Source of the DNA: Bacteroidales bacterium
Lineage (GTDB): Bacteria; Bacteroidota; Bacteroidia; Bacteroidales; NBLH01
Direction: 5' to 3'
Assembly (NCBI GenBank): GCA_016937695.1
Contig: JAFGWC010000080.1
Location: 1-47,837 of the forward strand
DNA: 47,837 nt
The notes beneath the pieces are model-generated. The model saw nothing but the letters and a program-made list of their open reading frames with translations. It was not told where the DNA came from and searched no databases. Positions 26,422 through 36,259 of the stretch are shown here, piece after piece. How positions within the stretch are numbered: the stretch's first letter is position 1; each line of letters opens with the position of its first letter. Made by a program: the position numbers and the translations under genes.

Positions 26422-28075
26422 AGAAATCTAAATTAAATTTTTGTTTCAATTTATTTAAATTTTCATTTTTTTCGGTTAAATATTTATACTTATCAGAATC
26501 TGTATAAAGTTGTTTTTTAACATCACCTTCTTTTATTACAAAAATAAGCTTTATATTGTTGTTATTAAGCGATTTAGTTAAATAATTAATGATTTCATTC
26601 TTAATTTTAATCACAGCATCTTCCTGAAGATTATTACTTAAAGAAAACTCAATTGCTGAATCCTCTTTCAAATCAGGTTTATTTGCTTTTAAAATAGCAA
26701 ATATTCTAGGTTTAGTGCTCTTAATTGTTTCAGCAAATTCATCCCAAGCTTTAGTTAGCATTTCTATTGTAAATTCGGATGTTTGTTTTTCTTTAATTTC
26801 AGCAACTACAACTTTTTCTTCAATTTTTATATCTTTTTTTATTTCCTGTTTGTTAGATAATGTATCTTTTATTGAGATTGAAGATAAATTTTCATTTTTT
26901 TGTTCTTTAATTTCTGTTTTAGTTTCTGATTTAACAATATTTTGTTTTTGATTTTGAACTGTGTTTTGCTGCTTAATTATATTTATTGTAATTTGATTCA
27001 AATTTATAAGTGCAAGTTCTACCAATAATCTTTTATTTTGACTTGTTTTATATGATAAATCGCAAGTATTTAAAATATTTAATGCCTGAAATAGAAAAGG
27101 AACAGTACATTTTTTGGCTTGAATTAAATATTTTTCTTTAATTGATTTTCCAACTTCAATTAATTCAATAGTTTTTTCATCTTTACTTACAATAATATCT
27201 CTTATGTGTTTTGAAAGTCCATTTATAAAGTGGTGACCATCAAAGCCTTTGTTCAAAATTTCATTAAATATTGAAAAAGATTCAGAATGGTCGTTTATAA
27301 TAAATGCATCAATCAGTCTAAAATAGTAATCATAATCTAAAACATTAAGATTGTCAATAGTCTTCTCATATGTAATATTTTTGCCCGAAAAACTAACAAT
27401 TTGGTCGAAATATGATAATGCATCTCTCAAAGCACCATCTGCCTTTTGAGCAATTATATTTAATGCTTCAGGATCTGATTTAATCGATTCACTATTAGCC
27501 ACAAATTCAAGATGTTTACTTATATCTTCAACAGTAATTCTGTTAAAATCAAATATTTGACATCTAGAAAGTATTGTTGGGATTATTTTGTGCTTTTCGG
27601 TTGTTGCTAAAATGAAAATTGCATGTGGTGGCGGCTCTTCAAGTGTTTTTAAAAAAGCGTTAAAAGCCTGAGAAGAAAGCATATGAACCTCGTCTATTAT
27701 ATATATGCTGTATTTTCCAATTTGTGGTGGAATTCGTACTTGGTCTATTAAGCTTCTTATATCTTCAACTGAATTGTTTGATGCAGCATCTAATTCATGA
27801 ATATTATACGAACGACTGCTGTTGAATGATGTACATGATTCGCACTCGTTACATGCTTCTGTATCATTAGCTAAATTTTGACAATTAATAGTTTTTGCAA
27901 AAATTCTTGCACATGTTGTTTTTCCAACTCCTCTTGGTCCGCAAAAAAGATAAGCATGTGCTAAATGATTATTTTTAATTGCATTTTTTAAAGTAGAAGT
28001 AATTGATGCTTGACCAACAACAGAATTAAAAGTTGAAGGTCTATATTTTCTTGCTGATACTATAAAATTATCCAT
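26420..28075 (-). CDS. dnaX: DNA polymerase III subunits gamma/tau
   Basis: ATPase of the clamp loader that also dimerises the replicative polymerase. MDNFIVSARKYRPSTFNSVVGQ is the usual start; Walker A CGPRGVGKTT is at about residues 45-54, the four zinc-binding cysteines are 65, 75, 78 and 81 (CQNL...CNECESC), Walker B is IYIIDEVHMLS with SRC...LRDALS following. The C-terminal tau part (about 370-551) starts with a disordered Gln/Lys/Glu-rich linker and ends with a folded block (AWDEFAETIKSTKPRIFAILK). Length 551 is normal for Bacteroidota. No A-rich slippage site comparable to the E. coli dnaX frameshift signal was recognised. Confidence 0.96.
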   Translation of the reverse strand: MDNFIVSARKYRPSTFNSVVGQASITSTLKNAIKNNHLAHAYLFCGPRGVGKTTCARIFAKTINCQNLANDTEACNECESCTSFNSSRSYNIHELDAASNNSVEDIRSLIDQVRIPPQIGKYSIYIIDEVHMLSSQAFNAFLKTLEEPPPHAIFILATTEKHKIIPTILSRCQIFDFNRITVEDISKHLEFVANSESIKSDPEALNIIAQKADGALRDALSYFDQIVSFSGKNITYEKTIDNLNVLDYDYYFRLIDAFIINDHSESFSIFNEILNKGFDGHHFINGLSKHIRDIIVSKDEKTIELIEVGKSIKEKYLIQAKKCTVPFLFQALNILNTCDLSYKTSQNKRLLVELALINLNQITINIIKQQNTVQNQKQNIVKSETKTEIKEQKNENLSSISIKDTLSNKQEIKKDIKIEEKVVVAEIKEKQTSEFTIEMLTKAWDEFAETIKSTKPRIFAILKANKPDLKEDSAIEFSLSNNLQEDAVIKIKNEIINYLTKSLNNNNIKLIFVIKEGDVKKQLYTDSDKYKYLTEKNENLNKLKQKFNLDF

Positions 28076-28155
28076 TTATAAAGCTTATGTTTATCAGTAA
28101 TTTAACTTTTTTTACAAAAAACACTTATGATATTTTATTATAAAAATATCAATTG

Positions 28156-28163
28156 CAAAAATA
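28156..28163 (-). promoter_or_regulatory. Candidate -7 element for dnaX
   Basis: TATTTTTG on the minus strand, 80 bases before the dnaX start; consensus match but no clear -33 element. The leader would carry the hairpin at 28129-28150. Confidence 0.35.
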
Positions 28164-28387
28164 TAACTATTAAATGATAAATAAAATTTACATATTAAGC
28201 TTTTTAGATTATTTATTAACAATATTAAATGTAAATATTAAGTATGATGTTTCTATAATTAAAATTTACATCCAAAATTTATTGAAGTATTATAAATTGA
28301 GCAATTTTAAGTATTTTTAATGCAAAAGGCTTATTTAATTTATCTTTTTCTTATATCGAACTCAAGTTATTTTATAATTATTTTATT

Positions 28388-28395
28388 TACTTTTG
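28388..28395 (+). promoter_or_regulatory. -7 element for queA
   Basis: TACTTTTG, a perfect TAnnTTTG identical to the rpsF and rnpB -7 boxes, 18 bases before the queA ATG. The -33 region is degenerate (GTTAT). The leader would be only about a dozen bases. Confidence 0.45.
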
Positions 28396-28413
28396 CATCC
28401 CAAATAAAAAAAT

Positions 28414-29652
28414 ATGCTTGACCAAATAAAAAATATATTAATTGCAGATTATACTTACGAGCTGGCGGATGAGAAAATTGCTAAATATCCAGTGGAGATA
28501 AGAGATCAATCAAAATTGCTTTATTACAAAAATTCTGATATTAACACATATAAATTTAGTGATATTACTGATTTTTTTGATAAAAATGATTTGTTGATTT
28601 TTAATAATGCTAAAGTTATTCAGGCTAGATTAGATTTTTATAAAGAAACAGGTTCTAAAATAGAAATTTTTTGTCTTGAACCACATAATCCTTCCGATTA
28701 TAATTTGGCTTTTCAAGCTAGTGAAACATGCGAATGGAAATGCATGGTTGGAAATTTAAAGAAGTGGAAAAACAATTTTTTAAGTAAAGAAATTAATTTC
28801 GGCAATGAAACTTTTATTTTAAGTGCACAAAAACAAGAATTAATTGGAAATTATGTAATAATAAAATTTAATTGGAAACAAAAAAATAACTCAAATGCTT
28901 CATTATCAATTACTTTTGGTGATGTTTTAGATGATGCCGGTAAAACTCCATTACCTCCTTATTTAAACAGAGAATCTGAAAATGAAGACAAAAACAGATA
29001 TCAAACTGTTTATGCAAAAAATAAAGGCTCTGTTGCTGCTCCAACCGCCGGACTTCATTTTACTGATAATGTTTTAAAAGGAATTGAAAAAAAAGGAATT
29101 AAAAAGCTTGAATTAACTTTACATGTTGGTGCTGGTACTTTTCGTCCTGTTAAATCCGAAAGTATATCAGGACATGAAATGCATGAAGAACATTTTATTG
29201 TGGAGAAGTCCTTTTTAAAATCTTTAATTGAACATCATGGTAGAGTAGTGGCAGTTGGTACAACTTCTGTTCGTACTTTAGAAAGCTTATATTGGATTGG
29301 TTTACAGATAATTAATAAAAAAATAAATGGTTCTTTTATTAAAATAAATCAATGGGAAGCATATGAAAAAAATAATGCTGTTTCAAAAACAGAATCTTTA
29401 AAAGCAATTTTAACTTATCTTGAGAACAATAAATATGAATTTTTAAGTGCATCAACTCAGATTATTATAGTTCCAACTTACGAATTTAAAATAGTTGATG
29501 CAATGGTAACTAATTTTCATCAGCCACAAAGTACTTTACTGTTATTAGTTGCTGCAATGGTGGGAAACGATTGGAGAAAAATCTATGATTATGCATTAAC
29601 GAATAATTACAGATTTTTAAGCTATGGAGATAGTTCGCTAATAATAAAATAA
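28414..29652 (+). CDS. queA: S-adenosylmethionine:tRNA ribosyltransferase-isomerase (QueA-like)
   Basis: Penultimate queuosine-pathway enzyme that transfers and isomerises the ribosyl group of SAM onto the 7-deazaguanine base in tRNA, making epoxyqueuosine. Signature blocks: ADYTYELADEKIAKYPVEIRDQSKLL, DLLIFNNAKVIQARL, PLPPYLNR, DKNRYQTVYAKNKGSVAAPTAGLHFT, LTLHVGAGTFRPV, HEMHEEHF, and TNFHQPQSTLLLLVAAM. At 412 residues it is longer than the 340-350 of E. coli QueA; the extra sequence is in the first half (about residues 85-170), the Bacteroidota form. No tgt or queF is adjacent, so the pathway genes are dispersed. Confidence 0.94.
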   Translation: MLDQIKNILIADYTYELADEKIAKYPVEIRDQSKLLYYKNSDINTYKFSDITDFFDKNDLLIFNNAKVIQARLDFYKETGSKIEIFCLEPHNPSDYNLAFQASETCEWKCMVGNLKKWKNNFLSKEINFGNETFILSAQKQELIGNYVIIKFNWKQKNNSNASLSITFGDVLDDAGKTPLPPYLNRESENEDKNRYQTVYAKNKGSVAAPTAGLHFTDNVLKGIEKKGIKKLELTLHVGAGTFRPVKSESISGHEMHEEHFIVEKSFLKSLIEHHGRVVAVGTTSVRTLESLYWIGLQIINKKINGSFIKINQWEAYEKNNAVSKTESLKAILTYLENNKYEFLSASTQIIIVPTYEFKIVDAMVTNFHQPQSTLLLLVAAMVGNDWRKIYDYALTNNYRFLSYGDSSLIIK

Positions 29653-29654
29653 AA

Positions 29655-29696
29655 AAAATGGTACAATGATATAAAAAAACACCATTGTACCATTTT
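29655..29696. terminator. Bidirectional terminator between queA and clpC
   Basis: A perfect 14-bp stem, AAAATGGTACAATG with its complement CATTGTACCATTTT, around a 14-base loop. It lies between convergent genes, and its A/T ends give tracts on both strands. The stem is longer than those of the other terminators here. Confidence 0.8.
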
Positions 29697-29710
29697 GCAA
29701 TTATAATATA

Positions 29711-32248
29711 TTATTCAGTTTGGCTATCGTTTTTAGATTTTTCGATATCCTTTTTTTGTTTTTTTTGCTTTACAAATTCTACTTTTATTTTTTCTTCTTT
29801 TTTATCAAAACCAACTTTTATTTCATCACCTTCAGAAATTGATGCCTGAATAATAACTTCAGCCATTTCATCTTCTAAATATTTTTGTATTGCTCTTTTA
29901 AGTGGTCTTGCACCAAATTTAGTATCATAACCTTTTTCAGCAATGAAATTTTTAGCTTCTTTAGAAATAATTAATTTATAGCCTAAATCATCAACTCTCT
30001 TATATAAACCTTCAAGTTCGATATCAATAATTTTATGGATATCTTCCATTGTAAGAGAGTTAAATAATACAACATCATCAATTCTATTTAAAAATTCCGG
30101 TGCAAAAGCTTTTTTTAAGGCTTTTTGTATAATACTATGGTTTCTTTCTTCGTCAAATGAACTAGTTGAAAATCCAACTCCTCTGCCAAAATCCTGTATT
30201 TGTCTCGAACCTATATTCGAGGTCATAATTATAATAGTATTTTTAAAATCAATTTTTCTTCCAAGACTATCTGTGAGCATGCCTTCATCAAGTACATGAA
30301 GTAATAAGTGAAATATATCAGGATGAGCTTTTTCTATTTCATCTAAAAGTATAATTGAGTATGGTTTACGTCTAACTTTTTCTGTTAATTGTCCACCTTC
30401 TTCATAGCCAACATATCCCGGAGGTGCGCCAACTAATCTGGAAACAGAAAATTTCTCCATAAATTCACTCATGTCAACTCTGATAAGAGCATCTTCTGTA
30501 TCAAATAAATATTTTGATAACACTTTAGCTAACTGCGTTTTACCTACACCTGTTGGACCTAAAAATATGAAAGAACCAATAGGCCTTTTAGGGTCTTTTA
30601 AACCGGCTCTATTACGTTGAATAGCTTTTACAATTTTAATTAATGCTTCATCTTGTCCAACAATTTTTCCAACAAGCTCGTCTTTCATTTTTAAAAGACG
30701 TGCACCTTCAGTTTGGGCAATTCTTTGAACAGGAACACCTGTCATCATTGCTACAACTTCTTCAACATTCTGAATATCAACTGTTTCGCGATTGTTTGAT
30801 AAGTCTTTTTCCCATTTAATTTTTTCGTCATCAAGTTGTTTCAACAAATCTTGTTCTTTATCTCTATGAAATGCTGCAAGTTCAAATTGTTGATTTTTAA
30901 CTGCCGATAGCTTTTCTTTTTTTATATCCTCTATCTTTTTTTCAACTTCTTCTATTTTAGCAGGAATTTTTATTTTTGAGATATGAACTCTAGATCCTGA
31001 TTCATCTAAAGCATCAATTGCTTTATCTGGTAAGTGTCTGTCGCTTATATATCTGGCTGTTAAATTTGCACACGATTTTAATGCTTCATCTGTATATATC
31101 ACATTGTGATGATCTTCGTAACGATTTTTTATATTATGAAGAATTTCAATGGTTTCGTCAATAGATGTTGGTTCAACCATTATTTTTTGAAATCTTCTTT
31201 CCAAAGCACCATCTTTTTCAATATGTTGTCTGTATTCGTCAAGTGTTGTTGCGCCAATGCATTGTATTTCACCTCTCGCTAGTGATGGTTTTAACATGTT
31301 TGATGCATCTAAAGAACCACTTGCACCACCTGCGCCAACAATTGTATGTATTTCATCTATAAACAAAATTACATTGTCTGTTTTAGCAAGTTCGTTTATT
31401 ATTGATTTCATTCTTTCTTCAAACTGTCCTCTGTATTTTGTTCCGGCAACAACTGAAGCTAAATCCAGCGTTACAATTCTTTTTCCGAATAATACTCTTG
31501 AAACTTTTTTCTGTATAATTCTGATAGCCAAACCTTCTGCTATTGCTGATTTCCCAACTCCTGGCTCTCCAATAAGTACAGGATTATTTTTTTTCCTTCT
31601 ACTTAATATTTGTACTAATCTTTCAATTTCTAAATCTCTTCCAACAATTGGGTCAAGAGCATCAGCTTCAGCTGCAGAAGTTAAATCTATACCAAAGTTA
31701 TCTAAAACAGGTGTTTCTGATTGAGATTTTGTAGGATTTGAATGTGATTTATTTTCTTTACTAATATTTTCATCACTTGCAGCATCATCTTCATCATCAA
31801 GTTCTGCTTTTGGAACGTTTATTAAAGCATCTTTAAGCTTATTATAATCAACATTTCTTGAGTTTAATACCTGTGTTACAACGCTTTGCTCATCTTTCAA
31901 TATTGCAAGAACCAAATGCTCTGTGTCGGGAACATTTCTTTTAAAATCTATGGCTTCTAATTGAGTTAATTTTAATGCTCTTTCTGTTGATTTTAACAAT
32001 GGCAAATTTTGTTCAATAATTTCCATTGTGTTAACTGTATCAATTCTGATTTTGTCTTCAATTTCTTCTTTTACATCTCTTAAATCAATACCTAATTCTA
32101 TCAGTTGCTCTAAAACATCAGCTTCTCCTTCTCTTAAGATGCCTAAAAATAAGTGTTCTGTGCCAATATATTTATTACCTAATCTTATAGCTTCTTCTTT
32201 ACTATAAGTAAGGATTTTTTTTATTCTATTTGTAAATTTTGGATCCAT
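29711..32248 (-). CDS. clpC: ATP-dependent Clp protease ATP-binding subunit ClpC
   Basis: AAA+ unfoldase that feeds proteins to ClpP. Domain order: N-terminal double Clp repeat (about 1-145), first AAA with Walker A IGEPGVGKSAIAEG and IHTIVGAGGASGSLDASNMLKP, a middle region with a UVR-type motif (AAFHRDKEQDLLKQLDDEK), and the second AAA with FLGPTGVGKTQLAK, the DMSEFMEKFSVSRLVGAPPGYVGYEEGG block and a C-terminal sensor-2 region (GARPLKRAIQKYLED). The UVR motif marks it as ClpC, not ClpA or ClpB. Length 845 is normal. The Lys/Glu-rich tail is probably disordered. Antisense open frames within it are shadows. It stands alone, with no clpP or mcsAB nearby. Confidence 0.96.
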   Translation of the reverse strand: MDPKFTNRIKKILTYSKEEAIRLGNKYIGTEHLFLGILREGEADVLEQLIELGIDLRDVKEEIEDKIRIDTVNTMEIIEQNLPLLKSTERALKLTQLEAIDFKRNVPDTEHLVLAILKDEQSVVTQVLNSRNVDYNKLKDALINVPKAELDDEDDAASDENISKENKSHSNPTKSQSETPVLDNFGIDLTSAAEADALDPIVGRDLEIERLVQILSRRKKNNPVLIGEPGVGKSAIAEGLAIRIIQKKVSRVLFGKRIVTLDLASVVAGTKYRGQFEERMKSIINELAKTDNVILFIDEIHTIVGAGGASGSLDASNMLKPSLARGEIQCIGATTLDEYRQHIEKDGALERRFQKIMVEPTSIDETIEILHNIKNRYEDHHNVIYTDEALKSCANLTARYISDRHLPDKAIDALDESGSRVHISKIKIPAKIEEVEKKIEDIKKEKLSAVKNQQFELAAFHRDKEQDLLKQLDDEKIKWEKDLSNNRETVDIQNVEEVVAMMTGVPVQRIAQTEGARLLKMKDELVGKIVGQDEALIKIVKAIQRNRAGLKDPKRPIGSFIFLGPTGVGKTQLAKVLSKYLFDTEDALIRVDMSEFMEKFSVSRLVGAPPGYVGYEEGGQLTEKVRRKPYSIILLDEIEKAHPDIFHLLLHVLDEGMLTDSLGRKIDFKNTIIIMTSNIGSRQIQDFGRGVGFSTSSFDEERNHSIIQKALKKAFAPEFLNRIDDVVLFNSLTMEDIHKIIDIELEGLYKRVDDLGYKLIISKEAKNFIAEKGYDTKFGARPLKRAIQKYLEDEMAEVIIQASISEGDEIKVGFDKKEEKIKVEFVKQKKQKKDIEKSKNDSQTE

Positions 32249-32277
32249 TATTATATAATGTATTAATGTTTATTTTA

Positions 32278-32285
32278 CAAAAATA
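32278..32285 (-). promoter_or_regulatory. Candidate -7 element for clpC
   Basis: TATTTTTG on the minus strand, 29 bases before the start codon, matching TAnnTTTG. No clear -33 motif, and no recognisable heat-shock (CtsR or CIRCE) operator in the spacer 32249-32504. Confidence 0.4.
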
Positions 32286-32504
32286 CATAATTTCTTATTA
32301 TATAAAAAAAACGAGTGTTAAATAGTTTTAAACATGAAAAGTGGATAAAGTTTAAATTTATAATGGGCAATTAATATTTTAGATAACTAATTGTATTTGT
32401 TGTAGTTATAATATTTGTAGAATTATTATTTATATTTTCATTAAAATAATTATATTAATTTATCATTCTTAGTTATTTTTGATTAATCTTCGAAATAAAA
32501 AAAT

Positions 32505-34061
32505 ATGAATTTTAACATTAAAGATTTAGAACAATTTAAGAAAAAAAATATTGATCTAAAAGTTATTGAAAAACAAATTGATGATTTTGAATCCGGGTTT
32601 CCATATTTACAGATTATAGAAGCTGCAACTATAACAAATGGAATACAAAAGATTGATAATGAGCTAATTGAAAAATATATTAGAGTTTACAATCACTATG
32701 GGCGAGATAAAAAAATATTGAAGTTTGTTCCAGCTTCAGGAGCTGCAACTAGAATGTTTAAAAGGTTATTTGAGTTTTATGAAAATAATTACACAAAAGA
32801 CCAGCTTATAAATTTACTTAAAGACCAAGATTTAGATTCTTTGGGTTATTTTTTTAATAATATAGAAAAATTTGCTTTTTATCACTTATTGATTGAACTT
32901 CCTACTTTTAAAAATCTAAATATTACTGATGAAATAAAAATCGGAAACTGGATTAAAATTCTTGATAATATTTTAAAAAAAGAAGGTTTAAATTATGAAA
33001 ATTTGCCAAAAGGCTTACTCCAATTTCATAAATATTCTGAAAAAAAAACAAGAACATCAGCACAAGAGCATATGGTTGAATGTGCTTTATATGCAACACT
33101 TAAAAATACTGCAAATCTGCACTTTACTGTTTCACCCGAGCATATAGAATTATTTAAAAAACATATAAAAGATTCGAAACCAGATTTTGAAAAAAGATTT
33201 GCTTTGAAATATAAAGTGGATTTCTCAATTCAAAAATCATCTACAGATACTATTGCTGTAGATGAAAATAATATTCCTTTCAGAAATAGCGATGGGAGTA
33301 TATTATTTCGCCCGGGCGGACATGGAGCTTTAATTGAAAATTTGAATGATTTAGATGCTGATATTATTTTTATCAAAAATATTGATAATGTTGTGCCCGA
33401 TATTTTAAAAGAGGAAACTATAAAATATAAAAAGTTGATTGGTGGCGCTTTAATCGATTATCAACAAAAAATATTTAATTATTTAGAAGATATAGAAATT
33501 GGTAAAAATTCACCTGAATTTATTAATGAAATAGAAACTTTTTTTAAGTCAGATTTGTGTGTTATTTTTGATGATAAATATTATGAATATCATGAAAATG
33601 AGAAACTTATATATTTAAAAAATAAGCTAAACAGGCCAATTCGCGTTTGTGGAATGGTTAAAAATGAAGGTGAACCTGGTGGCGGACCATTTTTGGCAAA
33701 AAATAATGATGGAAGTATATCCTTGCAAATTGTTGAAAGCTCACAAATTGATTTGAAAAATGAAGATATAGCTCAAATAGTTAAAAAATCAACACATTTT
33801 AATCCTGTTGATTTAATTTGTTCTGTAAAAGATTATAAAGGAAATAAATTTGATTTAAATAAATTTATCGATAAAAAAACAGGTTTTATATCTGAAAAAT
33901 CTAAAAATGGAAAATTTTTAAAAGCATTGGAATTGCCAGGTTTGTGGAATGGCGCCATGTCTGATTGGAATACGGTTTTTGTTGAAGTGCCATTAATAAC
34001 ATTTAATCCTGTTAAAACAATAAACGATTTATTAAGAAAAGAACATAAAGCAGAATGTTAA
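32505..34061 (+). CDS. DUF4301 family protein
   Basis: A 518-residue cytosolic protein of a family almost confined to Bacteroidota. The block VPASGAATRMFKRLFEF near residue 76 resembles the nucleotide-binding Gly-rich loop of sugar nucleotidyltransferases, and DADIIFIKNIDNVVPD and the GGHGALIENLNDLD stretch are characteristic. Also distinctive: EGEPGGGPF, GGALIDYQQKIFNYLE, and the end LWNGAMSDWNTVFVEVPLITFNPVKTINDLLR. The fold suggests NTP-dependent nucleotidyl transfer, but no activity is established to my knowledge. A TATTTTTG at 32474-32481 may be its -7 element. It stands between clpC (divergent) and mscL. Confidence 0.9.
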   Translation: MNFNIKDLEQFKKKNIDLKVIEKQIDDFESGFPYLQIIEAATITNGIQKIDNELIEKYIRVYNHYGRDKKILKFVPASGAATRMFKRLFEFYENNYTKDQLINLLKDQDLDSLGYFFNNIEKFAFYHLLIELPTFKNLNITDEIKIGNWIKILDNILKKEGLNYENLPKGLLQFHKYSEKKTRTSAQEHMVECALYATLKNTANLHFTVSPEHIELFKKHIKDSKPDFEKRFALKYKVDFSIQKSSTDTIAVDENNIPFRNSDGSILFRPGGHGALIENLNDLDADIIFIKNIDNVVPDILKEETIKYKKLIGGALIDYQQKIFNYLEDIEIGKNSPEFINEIETFFKSDLCVIFDDKYYEYHENEKLIYLKNKLNRPIRVCGMVKNEGEPGGGPFLAKNNDGSISLQIVESSQIDLKNEDIAQIVKKSTHFNPVDLICSVKDYKGNKFDLNKFIDKKTGFISEKSKNGKFLKALELPGLWNGAMSDWNTVFVEVPLITFNPVKTINDLLRKEHKAEC

Positions 34062-34133
34062 TTAGTTGATTATAAGTAATATAAAAATAAGATTTAATTG
34101 TAATTTTAAGTATAAATATAAAAAATAAAAAAA

Positions 34134-34532
34134 ATGAAGATAATTAATGAGTTTAAAGCTTTTGCAATGAAAGGCAATGTTATTGATATGGCTGTTGGTA
34201 TTATAATTGGTGCAGCTTTTGGTAAAATTGTAAGTTCAATTGTAAATGATATTATAATGCCACCAATAGGCTTGTTGGTTGGTGGTGTAAATTTTTCTGA
34301 TTTAAAGTTTGTAATGAAAGATGCTGTTGGTGAAATTCCGGCTGTTTCTATAAATTATGGTAATTTTATTCAGGTAACATTTGATTTTTTAATTGTTGCA
34401 TTCGCAATTTTTTTGGTTATTAAATTTATGAATGCAGCAAAGAAAAAAGAAGAAGAAAAAGAAGCAATAATTCCAACTTCTACAAAAGAAGAAACTTTGC
34501 TATCAGAAATAAGAGATTTATTAAAAAAATAA
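34134..34532 (+). CDS. mscL: Large-conductance mechanosensitive channel MscL
   Basis: Pentameric inner-membrane channel that opens under high membrane tension after osmotic downshock. The N-terminus [40 protein letters not shown] is diagnostic: the pore-lining first helix with its Gly/Ala packing pattern. The second helix ([22 protein letters not shown]) and the charged cytoplasmic helix bundle (KKKEEEKEA ... [11 protein letters not shown]) complete it. Length 132 is normal. It follows the DUF4301 gene by 72 bases on the same strand and may be cotranscribed. Confidence 0.97.
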   Translation: MKIINEFKAFAMKGNVIDMAVGIIIGAAFGKIVSSIVNDIIMPPIGLLVGGVNFSDLKFVMKDAVGEIPAVSINYGNFIQVTFDFLIVAFAIFLVIKFMNAAKKKEEEKEAIIPTSTKEETLLSEIRDLLKK

Positions 34533-34710
34533 GAGAACACTTTTTTTTAGCGTTTTATTTTTAAATTTATTATTGTTTCGAATCTAAATGCTATATTAAT
34601 TTGTCTTTTTATAATATATAAATTGTGAAAAGTTAATCTCAATTTAGCATTTGAAATTTGATTTTCTAATTTCTTTTATTATTTTTAAAAAGTCTTATGA
34701 TATACCAAAT

Positions 34711-35304
34711 ATGAATAATTTAAATAAAATTGAGAAAACATTTGTAGAAGGAGTAGAAATTATCTATGATAATTTTCTTGAAAATGGAGTTAGTTTGGTT
34801 TATATCGGAAAGTTTAATCATCAAGTAATCAAGATGTTTACCGGAATGGCAGAGAATGAGATGGAAGAATCTGTCGATAATTCAACAAAAAGAATAGTAT
34901 ATCATGCAATGGTTGAAATTCTGCAAAATATGAACAAACATTCCGATGAAATTGCTGATGAAAAAAATATTGGACGCGGCTTATTTATGATTGGAATAAA
35001 AAACGGAAAGTATTTTATAATAGCATCTAATAAAATTAAAAATGGAAACATTACTAAATTAAAATCAAATATAGAAGAAGTAAATAATTGCAGTCTCGAT
35101 GAGCTAAACACTCGGCATCACGAACAATTACGAGGTGGAACACTTAGTGAAAAGGGCGGCGCAGGTTTAGGATTAATTGATATTGCCAGAAAAACTTCTA
35201 AAAAAATCCAATACGATTTTATTCCTATAAATGCTCGTTACTCATATTTCCTGATGAAAGTTGTAATTGATAAAAGGAAAATAACTCTTAGAAAAGTTGT
35301 ATAA
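34711..35304 (+). CDS. SiaB-like histidine-kinase-fold protein (DUF6272)
   Basis: I start at the ATG at 34711 (MNNLNKIEKTFVEG); the frame opens 60 bases earlier only with a TTG. The 197-residue protein has a GHKL ATPase core without histidine phospho-acceptor or sensor domain: HAMVEILQNMNKHSD is an N-box and SEKGGAGLGLIDIARKT a G-box with the Gly-rich lid. The pattern GRGLFMIGIKNGKYFIIASNKI and the helix SLDELNTRHHEQLRGG are typical of SiaB, the kinase of the Sia partner-switch system that phosphorylates SiaC. No SiaC (DUF1987), SiaA phosphatase or cyclase gene is adjacent, so its partner must be elsewhere if the system exists. Confidence 0.82.
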   Translation: MNNLNKIEKTFVEGVEIIYDNFLENGVSLVYIGKFNHQVIKMFTGMAENEMEESVDNSTKRIVYHAMVEILQNMNKHSDEIADEKNIGRGLFMIGIKNGKYFIIASNKIKNGNITKLKSNIEEVNNCSLDELNTRHHEQLRGGTLSEKGGAGLGLIDIARKTSKKIQYDFIPINARYSYFLMKVVIDKRKITLRKVV

Positions 35305-35377
35305 TATTAATTTATACTAAAAAAGTATAAATATCCTGCTATATAAGTTATTGATTTACTGGCGATTAATAAAAAAA

Positions 35378-36040
35378 TCACCATGAAATTTTTTCGATAT
35401 TCTTTTTATTTAAAAAATCATTTGTCATACTAAAATGTTTATTTCCTAAAAAACCGCGATGAGCAGAAAAAGGAGAGGGGTGAGCCGATTTTAAAATATA
35501 ATGTTTTGATGAATTTATTAATTCTTCTTTCTTCTGTGCATAAGCTCCCCAAAGCAAAAATACGATATCTTTTTTTTGTTCAGATATTTTTTTAATTAAA
35601 GAATCGGTAAAAATTTCCCAACCTTTATTTTGATGAGAACCAGGCGAGCTTGCTCTTACAGTTAAAGTTGCATTTAAAAGTAAAATTCCCTGTTTTGCCC
35701 ATCTTTCCAGATTTCCACTTTCTGGAATTTCTAAACCTAAATCATCTTTTATTTCTTTAAAAATATTTACTAATGAAGGTGGCTTTTTTATACCATTTCT
35801 AACCGAAAAACATAAACCGTTTGCTTGTCCTTTTCCATGATAAGGATCTTGTCCTAAAATAACAACTTTTAAATTATCTAAATGACAAAAATCAAAAGCA
35901 TTAAAAATTTTATTTCCAGGCGGATAAATTGATTGAGTTTTATATTCAGATTTAACAAATTCAACTAAATTTTTGAAATAATCTTTTTCAAATTCATCTT
36001 CTAATAATTTTTTCCATGAATCTTCAATTTTTATATTCAT
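35378..36040 (-). CDS. ung: Uracil-DNA glycosylase
   Basis: Removes uracil from DNA to start base-excision repair. The catalytic water-activating motif GQDPYHGKGQANGLCFSV is at about residues 63-80 (Asp65), PSLVNIFKEI follows, the GVLLLN-type block is GILLLNATLTV, and the late HPSP loop that inserts into the minor groove is SAHPSPFSAHRGFLG with the catalytic His. Length 220 is normal for family 1. It converges on the SiaB-like gene; small inverted repeats between them (TTATAC...GTATAA at 35311-35330 and GGCGATT...AATCACC at 35358-35380) may terminate transcription but are weak. Confidence 0.97.
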   Translation of the reverse strand: MNIKIEDSWKKLLEDEFEKDYFKNLVEFVKSEYKTQSIYPPGNKIFNAFDFCHLDNLKVVILGQDPYHGKGQANGLCFSVRNGIKKPPSLVNIFKEIKDDLGLEIPESGNLERWAKQGILLLNATLTVRASSPGSHQNKGWEIFTDSLIKKISEQKKDIVFLLWGAYAQKKEELINSSKHYILKSAHPSPFSAHRGFLGNKHFSMTNDFLNKKNIEKISW

Positions 36041-36259
36041 TTTGATTAAAATTTGTATTTTTTAAAATATATAAATTATTTATAATAACGATAATTATTA
36101 CTTTGTATTTATCTGATTATAAGAGACATGTATTTTTTTATATTAATAAAATTATTCTATTCAAAACTAAGAAATTTTAATATGAAAATATAACTGAGTT
36201 TTTAACAATAATTGTTGATAAACAAGCAAAAAAAACTTAATAAATTGCCGATAATTCAT

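Larger units (their letters stand above)
28076..28413. other. 338-base divergent spacer between dnaX and queA
   Basis: Very AT-rich and without a coding frame. It holds a hairpin GATATTTT-ATTATA-AAAATATC at 28129-28150 within the likely dnaX leader, a minus-strand TATTTTTG at 28163-28156, and a plus-strand TACTTTTG at 28388-28395. The middle (about 28170-28330) shows no recognisable signal. Confidence 0.5.

Noticed and set aside
29655-29696. The long-stem hairpin after queA as an operator or mobile-element end
   Set aside because: It lies between convergent stop codons with A/T tracts, so a bidirectional terminator explains it.
31257-31724. Plus-strand 155-codon frame opposite clpC
   Set aside because: It is fully antisense to the first AAA domain of ClpC and has no family features.
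34651-34710. TTG start for the SiaB-like protein
   Set aside because: The added residues (hydrophobic then Lys-rich) are not seen in the family, and an ATG follows at the conserved N-terminus.
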